Notes: generated by a model not told the origin, from the letters alone. A stretch of DNA of 45,581 bases from CAKSUT01 sp045542335 (GCA_045542335.1 JAZQKV010000044.1:1-45581); one strand, 5' to 3'; counted from the stretch's first letter, positions 1 to 8,824 are shown. Numbers and translations are program-made.

Positions 1-1304
1 CTTACGAGAACAACCTTCTCGCCTCTTTCCTTCCATGCAACAGCGTATTCAGCAGTAAATACTACCTTACCGCAAGCAGCACCGGGGGAAGCACCAAGCC
101 CCTTACCCATCGGAGTAGCAGCCTTGAGGGACTTTGCGTCAAACTGGGGATGGAGAAGTGTATCGAGGTTTCTGGGGTCGATCATAAGAACAGCTTCCTG
201 CTCTGTCTTCATGCCTTCGTCAACGAGGTCGCATGCGATCTTAAGAGCAGCCTGAGCAGTTCTCTTACCGTTTCTTGTCTGGAGCATATAGAGCTTTTCG
301 TTTTCAACGGTGAACTCCATATCCTGCATATCGTGATAATGGTTTTCAAGAATACCGCAGATTTCAACAAACTGCTTGTAAGCTGCGGGGAACTTTTCAG
401 CCATCATTTCAATCTTCATAGGTGTTCTTACGCCGGCAACAACGTCTTCGCCCTGTGCGTTAACAAGGAACTCACCCATGAGCTTCTTTTCGCCTGTTGC
501 AGGGTCACGGGTAAATGCAACGCCTGTACCACAGTCGTCACCCATGTTACCGAATGCCATTGCCTGAACGTTAACTGCTGTACCCCAGGAATAAGGAATA
601 TCGTTGTCACGTCTGTAAACGTTTGCTCTGGGGTTGTCCCAGGAACGGAATACTGCCTTAACAGCACCCATAAGCTGTTCCTTGGGGACTGTGGGGAAGT
701 CTTTGCCGATATCGGACTTGTATTCAGCCTTAAACTGGTTAGCAAGCTCCTTGAGGTCATCAGCAGTAAGGTCAACGTCAAATGTAACGCCCTTTTCTTC
801 CTTCATCTTGTCGATGAGCTCTTCAAAGTACTTCTTACCAACTTCCATAACAACGTCGGAGTACATCTGGATAAATCTTCTGTAGCAGTCGTATGCCCAT
901 CTGGGGTTGCCGGACTTTGTTGCCATAACCTCAACAACTTCCTCGTTAAGACCGAGGTTGAGGATTGTGTCCATCATACCGGGCATGGAAGCTCTTGCGC
1001 CGGAACGAACGGAAACGAGAAGGGGATTTTCCTTGTCGCCGAACTTCTTACCGGTTACGCCTTCCATCTTTTCGATGTATTCATTGATTTCAGCCATGAT
1101 TTCGGGATTGATCTGCTTACCGTCTTCATAATACTGAGTACAAGCTTCTGTTGAAATTGTGAAGCCCTGGGGAACAGGGTTTCTGTCCGGGAACTTTTCC
1201 TTGAAAATGTTTGTCATTTCAGCGAGGTTTGCACCCTTACCGCCAAGAAGCTCACGCATATTTGCGTTACCTTCGGTAAAGAGATAACAATACTTCTTTG
1301 CCAT
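1..1304 (-). CDS. ppdK: Pyruvate, phosphate dikinase, N-terminal part (cut by window edge)
   Basis: PPDK interconverts pyruvate, ATP and Pi with PEP, AMP and PPi in central carbon metabolism of anaerobes. The frame is open from the start codon at 1304-1302 to the left edge, giving 434 codons of a family usually about 870-900 residues long. Translation starts MAKKYCYLFTEGN, followed by the nucleotide-binding GGKGANLAEM segment and SVRSGARASMPGMMDTI, both diagnostic of the ATP-grasp domain. The visible part ends in GLGASPGAACGKVVF, the beginning of the swivelling phospho-histidine domain, so the catalytic His lies outside the window. A strong TAGGAGGAA site (1319-1311) fixes the start. Identity is secure; only completeness is unknown. 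Confidence 0.97.
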   Translation of the reverse strand, partial: MAKKYCYLFTEGNANMRELLGGKGANLAEMTNIFKEKFPDRNPVPQGFTISTEACTQYYEDGKQINPEIMAEINEYIEKMEGVTGKKFGDKENPLLVSVRSGARASMPGMMDTILNLGLNEEVVEVMATKSGNPRWAYDCYRRFIQMYSDVVMEVGKKYFEELIDKMKEEKGVTFDVDLTADDLKELANQFKAEYKSDIGKDFPTVPKEQLMGAVKAVFRSWDNPRANVYRRDNDIPYSWGTAVNVQAMAFGNMGDDCGTGVAFTRDPATGEKKLMGEFLVNAQGEDVVAGVRTPMKIEMMAEKFPAAYKQFVEICGILENHYHDMQDMEFTVENEKLYMLQTRNGKRTAQAALKIACDLVDEGMKTEQEAVLMIDPRNLDTLLHPQFDAKSLKAATPMGKGLGASPGAACGKVVFTAEYAVAWKERGEKVVLV

Positions 1305-1367
1305 TTTTTATTCCTCCTAAAAAATTATTAACTTACTTTTGAAACATTTTTCTACGCTTCACCCATC

Positions 1368-1397
1368 ATTATAACATATATTTTTAAACATTGCCAC
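1368..1397 (-). promoter_or_regulatory. Candidate ppdK promoter
   Basis: On the minus strand a perfect TATAAT (1373-1368) lies about 65 nt before the ppdK start. The best upstream -35 is GTGGCA (1397-1392) at 18 bp spacing, a 4/6 match. Moderate support only. Confidence 0.4.
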
Positions 1398-1655
1398 TAT
1401 CTTTTGCACATTTTAAAAATAATTTACATTTATTGGGTGTTATTTATGCAAAACATGGTTTTTATAATTGCAATGTCTTGCATTTTTCACAATATGCACC
1501 TGTTTTATATTTGCATGGGAGTGTTTTTGTATTAAATCTTATCGTTATCCCTTATGGATAAATGTGAACTCCTACATTGGATAAAGTTGGACGGAGAGAT
1601 AAGTTTGAAAGTTTTAACCAAGATAAATCGCATTTATTTAAAACTCGATTTTAAT
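1398..1655. other. Non-coding AT-rich interval
   Basis: No convincing gene is seen between the ppdK promoter region and the rhamnosidase terminator. A + strand frame of 73 codons here has no ribosome site and runs into the antisense of the rhamnosidase gene. The only pattern is a cluster of TTGCA/TGCAA words between about 1447 and 1516. Confidence 0.5.
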
Positions 1656-1700
1656 CAAATAAAAGGTCGAAACCGAAGTCGTTCAGACCTCGATTTCGAC
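1656..1700 (-). terminator. Intrinsic terminator of the rhamnosidase gene
   Basis: An imperfect 15-bp stem (arms 1666-1680 and 1686-1700, 5-nt loop) is followed on the minus strand by a T-rich tail (CTTTTATTT). It lies just after the GH78 stop codon. Confidence 0.65.
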
Positions 1701-1708
1701 AGGATAAA

Positions 1709-4102
1709 CTATATTGCTTTTTTTACAATAACAGCCTCGTTACAGCCGTTGCGAATGCGATTGGGTTTGGTATAGTTTTCCGTACCGTTGTTGTACACAA
1801 TAAACGCCGCCTGATCGTATTCAAAAACATACCCGTTGTCAAGGCGGATGTTGCACTTCACTTGTCCCTCAGGCTTAACCGTAAGCTTTATCGTTTCGCC
1901 CTCACGCACCCACTTTACATAGAGTTTTCCGCCGGGTGCATCATATGTTCCCTCGGCATAGTCAAGTCCCTCAATAAAGTGAGGTCTTATGAGAATGTTA
2001 TTTGGGTCATTTTCAAAGGGATTTACATTGATGCCGAGAATACTTCTCATAAACCACTGATTGATGTCGCCGAAGAAGTGGTGATTAAGCGAGCCTGCGG
2101 CAGACTTGGCGGTCTGCTCGGAGGACGCAAAATGTTCGGGAAGTGTTGTCATTCCAAGCTTTACAAGAGCACCGTATGACGGGAATTTTTCCTGAGTAAT
2201 GAGCTTGTATGCAAGGTCCGCCTCGCCGTACTCTGAAAGAACATGGAAAATAACTCTTGCGCCGAGATAACCAACGCTGAAGGTATCGTCCATCTTGTGA
2301 ATCAGGTCAACAAGCACGTCAAATGCCATTTTCTTTTCGGCAGGATCAAGCAGGTCATAGTAAATCGCCATTGCCTGTCCCGACTGATAGCAACCTATAA
2401 CCGTCATGGTGCTTTCGTCAAGATACATTTTCCTCACCGCTGCACGCATATCCGCCCACAATGTCTTTGCAAATTCACTCTGCGGCTTGAGTCCTATGGC
2501 ATCAAACATAATGCTTGCCTTTTTGCACATATCCATTATCATAATACCGTTTGTAAAGCCCAGGGGAAGTGCATACGCATGAGCACTTGCTCTTGAAGCA
2601 GGGCACCAGTCACCAAGTCCGAAGTAAACAAGACCGTATTCGTCACGGATGCGCACCATCAGATCAAGATACCTCATCATCATCGAAGCATTTTCCCTGA
2701 TAAGAGAGGTTTCGCCACGGTAGAGGTACGCATAGTAAGGAAGGTCAAATGCAACCCTGTCCCATGCAGGGCCGTTGCCCCAGGTGTATCCCCAGTCATG
2801 CGTTGGAACAATTCCGGGGAGATAGCCGTCAAGATCCTGTGCCGCACGGATATTGTTGAGCCATTCACGCCAGCTGTTTTCAACCGAAAGTGTCATAACC
2901 ATGTGTTCCGAGGAAGCCGCCGCATCGCCTGTCCAGCCGTCCTTTTCTCTGTGAGGGCAATCTGTGGGGAAATAATGGAAGTTTGACATATCGGAGTTCA
3001 TGGTCATAGCAAAAAGCTTGTTTGTTACATCATCTGAACAATCAAAGGTCGCACGAATGTCAAGCTTTGTGTTTATTTCAAGATATGTGAGAAGCTCCTT
3101 TGTAGCCTGATCCTCTCGGATACCGTGAACATAGAGGTATCTGTAACCGTGGTAAACAAACTGCGGAACATAAATCTCCTCATCTGCTCCCTTACAAATG
3201 TAAATGTCTCGCTGACTGTAACCGTCGGGGAAGAAATTGATGTTGTTGTAGTCCACCCTGCCCCTTTCATCAAGCCTCTCGGCACACTGGAACGAGATTT
3301 TCTGCCCGGGAGTTGTGTTCTTTATAACAAGTCTGAATATGCCTGCGCTGTTTTTGCCGAAGTCGTAAATGTAGCCGCCTGTGTATGGAGGATTTCCCTC
3401 AACCTTTTCAAATGGGAACGCCTCGGCAACGTCCTTTCTCTCCTTGTAGGGTGCAACTTCGCCGGGTGTCACCGAAACGCAGGGAATCTCTGAACGTATT
3501 GCAATGGGGTCAGCTTCACATAGCTTTGCCTTGCCACGGGGATTATCTGGCTTTATTGGAGTTCTCCATGCAGAGTCATCAAAGCCGGGGGCATTCCAAC
3601 CCTCCATTTCAAGCCTTGCATCGTAATGAACTCCGCAACGGTGGTTGTTAAAAGTGATGGGTCCCTCTGTACATTTGAAGCAATCAGCTTCAAAAGACAC
3701 GGTCTGCTCGCCTGCCTTTGCCTCAAAGGAAAGGGCGAGCTTTGGCGAAGATGTGAAAACCACGTTGTTGAAATTCCACACATTTGTCATAAGATTCTGC
3801 ATACCGTCGCCAAGCATTACGCCGATTACGTTTTCACCTGCGGTAAGATAGGGGGTAAGGTCATAGTTGTCGTAATAAATGTAGTGGTCGGTGTTTGAAA
3901 TATAGGGTGCAAGATAACCCTTTGTTATATCCTTTCCGTTGACAAAAAGCTGATAAAAGCCAAGTCCCGTAATAAGAATCTCCGCACTTTCGGGAGTTTT
4001 TTCAAGATTAAAGCTCTTTCTGAAAATGGGTGCCGGGATATGCTTTTTGAAGCTTGAATACTCCGTTGAAGCAGACACAAATTTGCTTGGAAAATTGAGC
4101 AT
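1709..4102 (-). CDS. GH78 family alpha-L-rhamnosidase
   Basis: This 797-aa enzyme is predicted to release terminal alpha-L-rhamnose from plant glycosides or polysaccharides by an inverting mechanism. The family motif DCPHREKDGWTGD (residues 381-393) is intact and carries the three conserved acidic positions D381, E386 and D393. A second conserved block, TTLPEHF...SLNHHFFG (about 652-678), contains E656, the likely general base. The N-terminal ~200 residues look like the beta-sandwich carbohydrate-binding modules that precede the (alpha/alpha)6 barrel in this family. No signal peptide is visible, so it probably acts in the cytoplasm on imported glycosides. The start at 4102 is supported by CAGGAGG (4117-4111), 8 nt away. 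Monocistronic, with its own promoter and terminator. Confidence 0.93.
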   Translation of the reverse strand: MLNFPSKFVSASTEYSSFKKHIPAPIFRKSFNLEKTPESAEILITGLGFYQLFVNGKDITKGYLAPYISNTDHYIYYDNYDLTPYLTAGENVIGVMLGDGMQNLMTNVWNFNNVVFTSSPKLALSFEAKAGEQTVSFEADCFKCTEGPITFNNHRCGVHYDARLEMEGWNAPGFDDSAWRTPIKPDNPRGKAKLCEADPIAIRSEIPCVSVTPGEVAPYKERKDVAEAFPFEKVEGNPPYTGGYIYDFGKNSAGIFRLVIKNTTPGQKISFQCAERLDERGRVDYNNINFFPDGYSQRDIYICKGADEEIYVPQFVYHGYRYLYVHGIREDQATKELLTYLEINTKLDIRATFDCSDDVTNKLFAMTMNSDMSNFHYFPTDCPHREKDGWTGDAAASSEHMVMTLSVENSWREWLNNIRAAQDLDGYLPGIVPTHDWGYTWGNGPAWDRVAFDLPYYAYLYRGETSLIRENASMMMRYLDLMVRIRDEYGLVYFGLGDWCPASRASAHAYALPLGFTNGIMIMDMCKKASIMFDAIGLKPQSEFAKTLWADMRAAVRKMYLDESTMTVIGCYQSGQAMAIYYDLLDPAEKKMAFDVLVDLIHKMDDTFSVGYLGARVIFHVLSEYGEADLAYKLITQEKFPSYGALVKLGMTTLPEHFASSEQTAKSAAGSLNHHFFGDINQWFMRSILGINVNPFENDPNNILIRPHFIEGLDYAEGTYDAPGGKLYVKWVREGETIKLTVKPEGQVKCNIRLDNGYVFEYDQAAFIVYNNGTENYTKPNRIRNGCNEAVIVKKAI

Positions 4103-4145
4103 GGCATAAACCTCCTGTTTTTATATTACATTATCTCACATATTA

Positions 4146-4174
4146 ATAATACACTATCAGGCAAGAAAATTCAA
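4146..4174 (-). promoter_or_regulatory. Candidate promoter of the rhamnosidase gene
   Basis: Minus-strand TTGAAT (4174-4169) and TATTAT (4151-4146) are separated by 17 bp, about 45 nt before the GH78 start. Confidence 0.5.
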
Positions 4175-4317
4175 CCGACTATATTTCCTTATTTTATGGT
4201 GTATTTTAACCTGTTTCCATTACCAAACAACTCTAAAAGCTCGTTGCAAGATTGTTCACATATAGCTTTCAGTCACAGAATTGTTACAAATTCGGGTGGT
4301 TTTGACCTTTTATCCCC

Positions 4318-4346
4318 TTGACAAAAGAGGGCAAATAGGGTATAAT
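4318..4346 (+). promoter_or_regulatory. Consensus sigma-A promoter of the corC-family leader
   Basis: TTGACA (4318-4323), 17 bp, then TATAAT (4341-4346): a perfect consensus vegetative promoter. Transcription would begin near 4353, giving a leader of about 350 nt before the transporter start at 4704. Confidence 0.85.
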
Positions 4347-4406
4347 TTTAGACAACAGTTAAATTTATTGTTTTTCTGAACTTGAGAAAGGATTGGATTT
4401 TCTATA

Positions 4407-4499
4407 ATGGACAGTAGCGACGAGGATAATACAGCAAACCGAAATTCCTGCGTCTTGTTTATATACAGAAGATTTTTAAGACATAACCTGCGGCTCTGA
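4407..4499 (+). CDS. Putative 30-aa leader peptide with acidic N-terminus
   Basis: A 30-codon frame lies in the transporter leader, between its promoter and an intrinsic terminator. The peptide starts MDSSDEDN and ends in a basic, hydrophobic stretch (VLFIYRRFLRHNLRL). ATG is the first usable start after an in-frame TGA at 4383. An AAAGGA lies 14 nt upstream and a weaker GGA 9 nt upstream, so initiation strength is uncertain. The stop codon (4497-4499) lies in the 5' arm of the terminator, so a ribosome finishing the frame would cover that arm. Short runs of D/E near a peptide N-terminus are known to destabilise translating ribosomes at low Mg2+, as in enterobacterial mgtL control. Whether this frame is translated is not known. 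Confidence 0.45.
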   Translation: MDSSDEDNTANRNSCVLFIYRRFLRHNLRL

Positions 4500-4541
4500 T
4501 TTCCATACAGAGTAGGAGGTCTATGTCTTTTTTCTTTTTTT
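4480..4541 (+). terminator. Intrinsic terminator inside the transporter leader
   Basis: The nested stem pairs GACATA (4480-4485) with TATGTC (4522-4527), ACCT (4486-4489) with AGGT (4517-4520), and CTCTG (4494-4498) with CAGAG (4508-4512). It is followed by T6-C-T7. A competing hairpin GTCTT (4452-4456)/AAGAC (4478-4482) overlaps its 5' arm. Because a gene on the same strand follows 160 nt later, this looks like an attenuator. Confidence 0.8.
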
Positions 4542-4617
4542 GCCGCAAAACAGGTTGTTTGCGTGTCTAAAAAAAGAATTTGACAGATCTTTTTGTTTTT
4601 GGGGCATAATCACCTTT

Positions 4618-4659
4618 CCGTGATAAATACAAGCGCACCTTATCAATGCGTTGTCACGG
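4618..4659 (+). promoter_or_regulatory. Second leader hairpin before the transporter start
   Basis: CCGTGA (4618-4623) pairs with TCACGG (4654-4659), and inside it CGCA (4634-4637) pairs with TGCG (4647-4650). TGATAA (4621-4626) could alternatively pair with TTATCA. It ends about 30 nt before the ribosome site. Function unknown. Confidence 0.4.
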
Positions 4660-4703
4660 TCATCCGGGAGTTCGTGCCTTGACATTTCGGAGGTATTTTA
4701 ATC

Positions 4704-6092
4704 TTGTACATACAAAGTATAATCATTCAGGTTGTTCTTATTGCACTTAATGCGATTTTCGCCTGTGCGGAAATTGCGGTTATATCAATGAACGATGCAA
4801 GACTTTCAAAGCTTGCGTCCGAAGGAAACAAGAGGGCAATCCGCCTCGAAAAGCTCACCTCTCAACCGGCTCGCTTCCTTGCCACCATTCAGGTTGCAAT
4901 AACCCTTGCCGGCTTCCTTGGAAGTGCTTTCGCCGCAGACACCTTTTCAGAGCCTCTTGTAACATGGATTGTTTCGCTTTCACCTGATGCTCTCGCAAAA
5001 TACACAGGTGTGTTTGATGCGGTTTCAGTCGTTGTCATCACAGTTATTCTCTCATACTTCACCCTTGTTTTCGGCGAGCTTGTTCCAAAGCGTGTTGCGC
5101 AGAACAATCCCGAAAAAATTGCGCTTGGCATTTCCGGACTTGTTTCCTTTATTGCAACGGTGTTCTCCCCAATCGTGTGGGTGCTTACTGTTTCAACAAA
5201 TGGTGTTCTCCGTGTTCTCGGAATTGATCCCAATGCCGACCAGGAGGAAGTAACCGAAGAAGAAATCCGCATGATGGTTGATGCCGGAAGCGAAAAGGGT
5301 GCTATTGACGAGGAAGAAAAGGAAATAATTCAGAACGTATTTGAATTTGACGACCTCGCAATTGAAGAACTTGCAACCCACAGAACAAACGTAACACTTC
5401 TCTGGATGGACGAAACACCCGAGCAATGGGAACAGACCATTCACGAGAGCCGCCACACCATTTATCCTGTGTGCGAAGAAAGCATTGACAATGTTGTCGG
5501 AACTCTCGATGCAAAGGACTATTTCCGACTCAAAGACAAGAGCCGTGAAAACGTTCTCAAAAACGCTGTTACTCCTGCATATTTCGTACCGGGAAGCGTC
5601 AAGGCAGACGTTCTTTTCAAGAACATGAAATCCGGCGGAAACACCTTTGCCGTTGTTATCGACGAATACGGCGGAATGACGGGAATCATAACAATGTCCG
5701 ACCTTGTTCAGGCTCTCGTCGGTGATTTTGACACAGACGAAACAGGAGCAGCACCCGAGGAAGAAATTGAAAAGCTTGACTCCGGAACATGGAAAATTCT
5801 TGGCGGTGCGGCAATGGACGAGGTTTGCGAAGCTCTTGGCGTTGCAATCGAAGAGTCAGAGGACTATGAAACCTTTGGCGGTTACGTCTTTGCAACCTAT
5901 GGCTCTGTCCCTGACGACGGCTCAACCTTTGAGCTTGAAACAGATGAGCTTGTTGTTAAGGTCACAGAGATCAAGGACCACAGAGTTGTGAAAGCTCTTG
6001 TAACGGTTGTTGAAAAGTCCGATGACGAAGACGAAGACAACGAAAAAGACGAGGGCAAAAAGAGCAGGAGAAAGTCCGCAGATGAAGACTGA
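4704..6092 (+). CDS. CorC/HlyC (CNNM-type) CBS-domain ion transporter
   Basis: This 462-aa membrane protein has the full CorC/CNNM layout: a DUF21 transmembrane domain (about residues 1-190, starting QVVLIALNAIFACAEIAVISMNDARL), a CBS-domain pair (about 205-340), and a C-terminal CorC_HlyC domain (about 358-438). It ends in a highly charged tail rich in D/E then K/R (439-462). Family members export Mg2+ (Staphylococcus MpfA, bacterial CorC) and bind ATP-Mg in the CBS pair. The TTG start is chosen because CGGAGG lies 10 nt upstream and the first helix matches the family N-terminus; no ATG is nearby. The long leader with a leader ORF and terminator suggests transcription attenuation. Older annotations call such proteins hemolysins, which is misleading. 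Confidence 0.92.
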   Translation: MYIQSIIIQVVLIALNAIFACAEIAVISMNDARLSKLASEGNKRAIRLEKLTSQPARFLATIQVAITLAGFLGSAFAADTFSEPLVTWIVSLSPDALAKYTGVFDAVSVVVITVILSYFTLVFGELVPKRVAQNNPEKIALGISGLVSFIATVFSPIVWVLTVSTNGVLRVLGIDPNADQEEVTEEEIRMMVDAGSEKGAIDEEEKEIIQNVFEFDDLAIEELATHRTNVTLLWMDETPEQWEQTIHESRHTIYPVCEESIDNVVGTLDAKDYFRLKDKSRENVLKNAVTPAYFVPGSVKADVLFKNMKSGGNTFAVVIDEYGGMTGIITMSDLVQALVGDFDTDETGAAPEEEIEKLDSGTWKILGGAAMDEVCEALGVAIEESEDYETFGGYVFATYGSVPDDGSTFELETDELVVKVTEIKDHRVVKALVTVVEKSDDEDEDNEKDEGKKSRRKSADED

Positions 6093-6110
6093 ATCAGATT
6101 AAACAAATCA

Positions 6111-6139
6111 GAGGTGGGTTAAATCCCACCTCTTTTTTT
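6111..6139 (+). terminator. Terminator of the CorC-family gene
   Basis: Perfect 8-bp stem GAGGTGGG/CCCACCTC (6111-6118/6125-6132) with a 6-nt loop and T7. It separates two convergent genes. Confidence 0.9.
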
Positions 6140-6148
6140 ACCCAACAT

Positions 6149-8644
6149 CTATCTCTCAAAAAACTTCTCTATTTCCTTTCCCACATTTTCAGCCGAGGAA
6201 AAATAACGGATATTTTCCCACGCTTCCGGGAAGCTTGAAATGTATTTTCTATAACGGTATCTGTCATCAATCAGCAGAACAAATCCCCTGTCTGTTTCTG
6301 TCCTTATAACTCTGCCGCCTGCCTGAAAAACACGGTTAAGTCCGGGGAATGTGTAGGCAAAATCAAAGCCGTCATGCCCCTTTGCGTCATATGAGCGGCG
6401 CAGAAGATTGCGTTCAAAACAAACCCCCGGCATTCCCGTTCCTATAATTATCGCACCCGAAAGACACTCTCCCCGCAGGTCAACTCCCTCGGAAAAAACG
6501 CCTCCACACACGCAAAAGCCAACAAGTGTGTTTTGCCCGAAGCTTTCAAACTCCAAGAGGAACTCTGCACGCTCGTCCTCTGACATTTCAGATGTCTGAC
6601 ACATGGTCTTTATGCTTCTTTGGTTTTCTCCGTCTTTTCGGCAAAGCTCATCGAAGTATTCATAAACACATTCAAGATACCTGAACGATGGGAAGAAAAC
6701 CATGTAATTGCCCACCTTTGCTTTTACCGAAGAAAAAATCACGTTGGCAATTTTTTCATATGATTCATCCCTGTCTTTAAAGCGTGTTGAAATGCCGCAA
6801 ATGGCAAGTGGGAGCAAATTTTCTTTTGGAAAAGGCGAGCCTATGCGAATATACTTGTCAAGATATGCCCCATTTTTGGCGGAGGAAATATCAGACGGAT
6901 ATGCTGTATTTTCAATTTTCTCGTCAGAATCATCGCCCTTTCTACTACCGCCGAGAATGTCGTAATAGTAATCAAACGGCCGAAGCGTTGCCGAGAAAAA
7001 CACGGTGCTTTTTGAAAGCTTTGAGAGGTCATAAAGTATTGCCGATGGGTCGGTACACATTATGTCAAGCTCACCGTTTTTTCCGATATAATTATAAAAA
7101 ACAGCAAAAGAATTGTCGTAAATTCCGCAAAAATCAATAAGCTTCAAAAAGAATTTGCACTCAAAATATGCTTCAACCGTCTTTTCCTTTTGTGTTTCAA
7201 ATTCCTCACGGGACAAAAACTTGCGGTATTCCTCACAAAGATGATTGAGAGCCGTTTCAAGAGCATCTGTAATTCTTACACACACCTTGCCCTCCTCGGC
7301 TTTTTTATCCTCATTTGCTTTGCCGATTTCGGATATTTCCTTTGCAACCTTGGAAAAAGCGGCTTTAAGCTTGCGCAATTTGCTCTCACCTTTGAGCGAC
7401 CTTGCCGCATCTTTCAGCATTTTAACGCCAAGTGCCGAAGAATACATCTCCCTTGCCCTGTCGGGAAGATTATGCGCCTCGTCAACAAGCACAGCATAAT
7501 CGCCGCCACACGAAAAGTAACGCTGAAGCATGGCTCTGGGGTCAAAGCTGTGGTTATAGTCGCCAACAACAGCATCGCAGAAAAGAGAAGCATCAAGGGC
7601 AAGCTCGTGTGGACAGACCGTGTATTTTTCAGCATACTGCGCAACAATCTCCGGTGTTATAAGACTGACATTGCTTATCAGATCAAAAAGTGCGGCGTTA
7701 ACCCTTTCGCCATGTCCCTTGGAATACTTGCAAAGATGTGGCAGGCAGTTTCCGTCGCCAAGGCAGCTTCTTGATTTTGCGCAAAGCACAATAGTCCTGA
7801 AATCAAGCTGCGAGCCTTTTGCCATATCCGCCATGGCATCCTTTGCAACCTTTCGGGTTATGACCTTTGCTGTCAGATAGAAGATTTTTCTGATGTGCCC
7901 CTCGCCCATTGCTTTTATGGCAGGAAAGAGTGCGGAAACCGTCTTGCCCGTTCCCGTGGGAGCTTCGGCAAAAAGCTTCTCGCCGTCACGGACACTTCTG
8001 TAAACGGCGGCGCACAGCTCACGCTGTCCCTTGCGATAGGAATCATGGGGAAATTTCAGCTCTGCAATACTTTCATCACGCACTTTTTTGTGATCAAGAT
8101 AAAGCCGAAGCCATTTATAGAGAGCATCAAGAGTATGGCTAAAAAGCTCAGAGGATTCGCAAAAATCCACGTCCTTTTTCACCACATTGGTAAGCTTTGA
8201 ATTGAGGTTGTGAAAAATGAGGCTGACGCAAACGCTGTTTATCCCCTTTTCAATCATAAACATATGGGCATAAAACCAACTTTGCGCCTTGTATTTTGGA
8301 ATACTATCCATGTCAAGAGTGTCAACACTTTTTGAAACCGTTTTAATTTCGCCTATTTCGGCAGCCTTTGTGCCAGCATTCCATTTAAGAAGGTCGGCAA
8401 TACCGTTTATTTTAAGCTTCAATCCGTCCTCATATTCATGAAGATACTCCATGCGATACTCGCTGACAAAGCCCTGTTTTTCCATTCTGGCTTCATAAGA
8501 ACGGTGAAACCTTGCTCCTGCAAGCATTTTCTCCTCGGACGATGAATAGCCGTCACCGGAGACATCACCGTCACGGTAGATAAAATCCGTTATGTCGCGG
8601 ACTGACATGGAGAATGTGTTTGTTTTTGAGTCGTAATCTGCCAT
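6149..8644 (-). CDS. Rad3/DinG-like Fe-S helicase with PD-(D/E)XK-like N-terminal domain
   Basis: The 831-aa protein combines a nuclease-like N-terminus (NGIAD at 80-84 and GEIKT around 98-102, a PD-(D/E)XK pattern) with an XPD/DinG superfamily-2 helicase. Walker A is APTGTGKT (about 228-235) and the DEAH box is VLVDEAHN (about 386-393). Between them sit four Cys expected to ligate a 4Fe-4S cluster (about C294, C300, C305 and C344), followed by DYNHSFDP typical of the DEAD_2 family. A DNA-repair or replication role is likely by family. The frame could extend to 8692, but the start at 8644 is preferred: AAAGGAGG lies 10 nt upstream, and the extra codons are encoded by a repeat element. Confidence 0.88.
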   Translation of the reverse strand: MADYDSKTNTFSMSVRDITDFIYRDGDVSGDGYSSSEEKMLAGARFHRSYEARMEKQGFVSEYRMEYLHEYEDGLKLKINGIADLLKWNAGTKAAEIGEIKTVSKSVDTLDMDSIPKYKAQSWFYAHMFMIEKGINSVCVSLIFHNLNSKLTNVVKKDVDFCESSELFSHTLDALYKWLRLYLDHKKVRDESIAELKFPHDSYRKGQRELCAAVYRSVRDGEKLFAEAPTGTGKTVSALFPAIKAMGEGHIRKIFYLTAKVITRKVAKDAMADMAKGSQLDFRTIVLCAKSRSCLGDGNCLPHLCKYSKGHGERVNAALFDLISNVSLITPEIVAQYAEKYTVCPHELALDASLFCDAVVGDYNHSFDPRAMLQRYFSCGGDYAVLVDEAHNLPDRAREMYSSALGVKMLKDAARSLKGESKLRKLKAAFSKVAKEISEIGKANEDKKAEEGKVCVRITDALETALNHLCEEYRKFLSREEFETQKEKTVEAYFECKFFLKLIDFCGIYDNSFAVFYNYIGKNGELDIMCTDPSAILYDLSKLSKSTVFFSATLRPFDYYYDILGGSRKGDDSDEKIENTAYPSDISSAKNGAYLDKYIRIGSPFPKENLLPLAICGISTRFKDRDESYEKIANVIFSSVKAKVGNYMVFFPSFRYLECVYEYFDELCRKDGENQRSIKTMCQTSEMSEDERAEFLLEFESFGQNTLVGFCVCGGVFSEGVDLRGECLSGAIIIGTGMPGVCFERNLLRRSYDAKGHDGFDFAYTFPGLNRVFQAGGRVIRTETDRGFVLLIDDRYRYRKYISSFPEAWENIRYFSSAENVGKEIEKFFER

Positions 8645-8668
8645 AGCAACGATGCCTCCTTTCTTAAA

Positions 8669-8775
8669 AGCTAAATTTTGCACTGCGTGCAAAGCTAAAT
8701 TGTGTCGCTTTGCTCCACAGCTAAATTATTTCGCTTCGCTCAATAGCTAAATTGCTCCTTCGGAGCAGCTAAATC
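8669..8775. repeat. Left hairpin-repeat arm (contains 84-bp direct repeat 8671-8754)
   Basis: Five copies of GCTAAATT (one ends in C; starts 8670, 8694, 8720, 8746, 8768) alternate with short inverted repeats: TTTGCAC/GTGCAAA, GTG..GC/GC..CAC, ATT..GC/GC..AAT and GCTCC/GGAGC. All have 3-nt loops. Positions 8671-8754 recur at 9201-9284 with 3 mismatches. The arm begins about 8 nt upstream of the helicase ribosome site. Confidence 0.9.
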
Positions 8776-8824
8776 CAAACTCGTTTTAATCTTGTCATTT
8801 GGTTTTCAAATGGTAGATCCGGCT

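Noticed and set aside
150..1154. 334-codon + strand frame opposite ppdK
   Set aside because: It is the antisense shadow of a clearly conserved ppdK frame and has no ribosome site or recognisable family.
1554..1775. 73-aa + strand ORF next to the rhamnosidase
   Set aside because: No ribosome site, and its second half is antisense of the GH78 gene and terminator stem.
4353..4541. Known metal riboswitch (M-box, NiCo, yybP-ykoY) in the transporter leader
   Set aside because: I could not find the conserved motifs of these classes by eye. A covariance-model search would settle it.
4579..4610. Second promoter (TTGACA/CATAAT) inside the transporter leader
   Set aside because: Spacing is 20 bp and the -10 is not consensus; the upstream promoter is far better.
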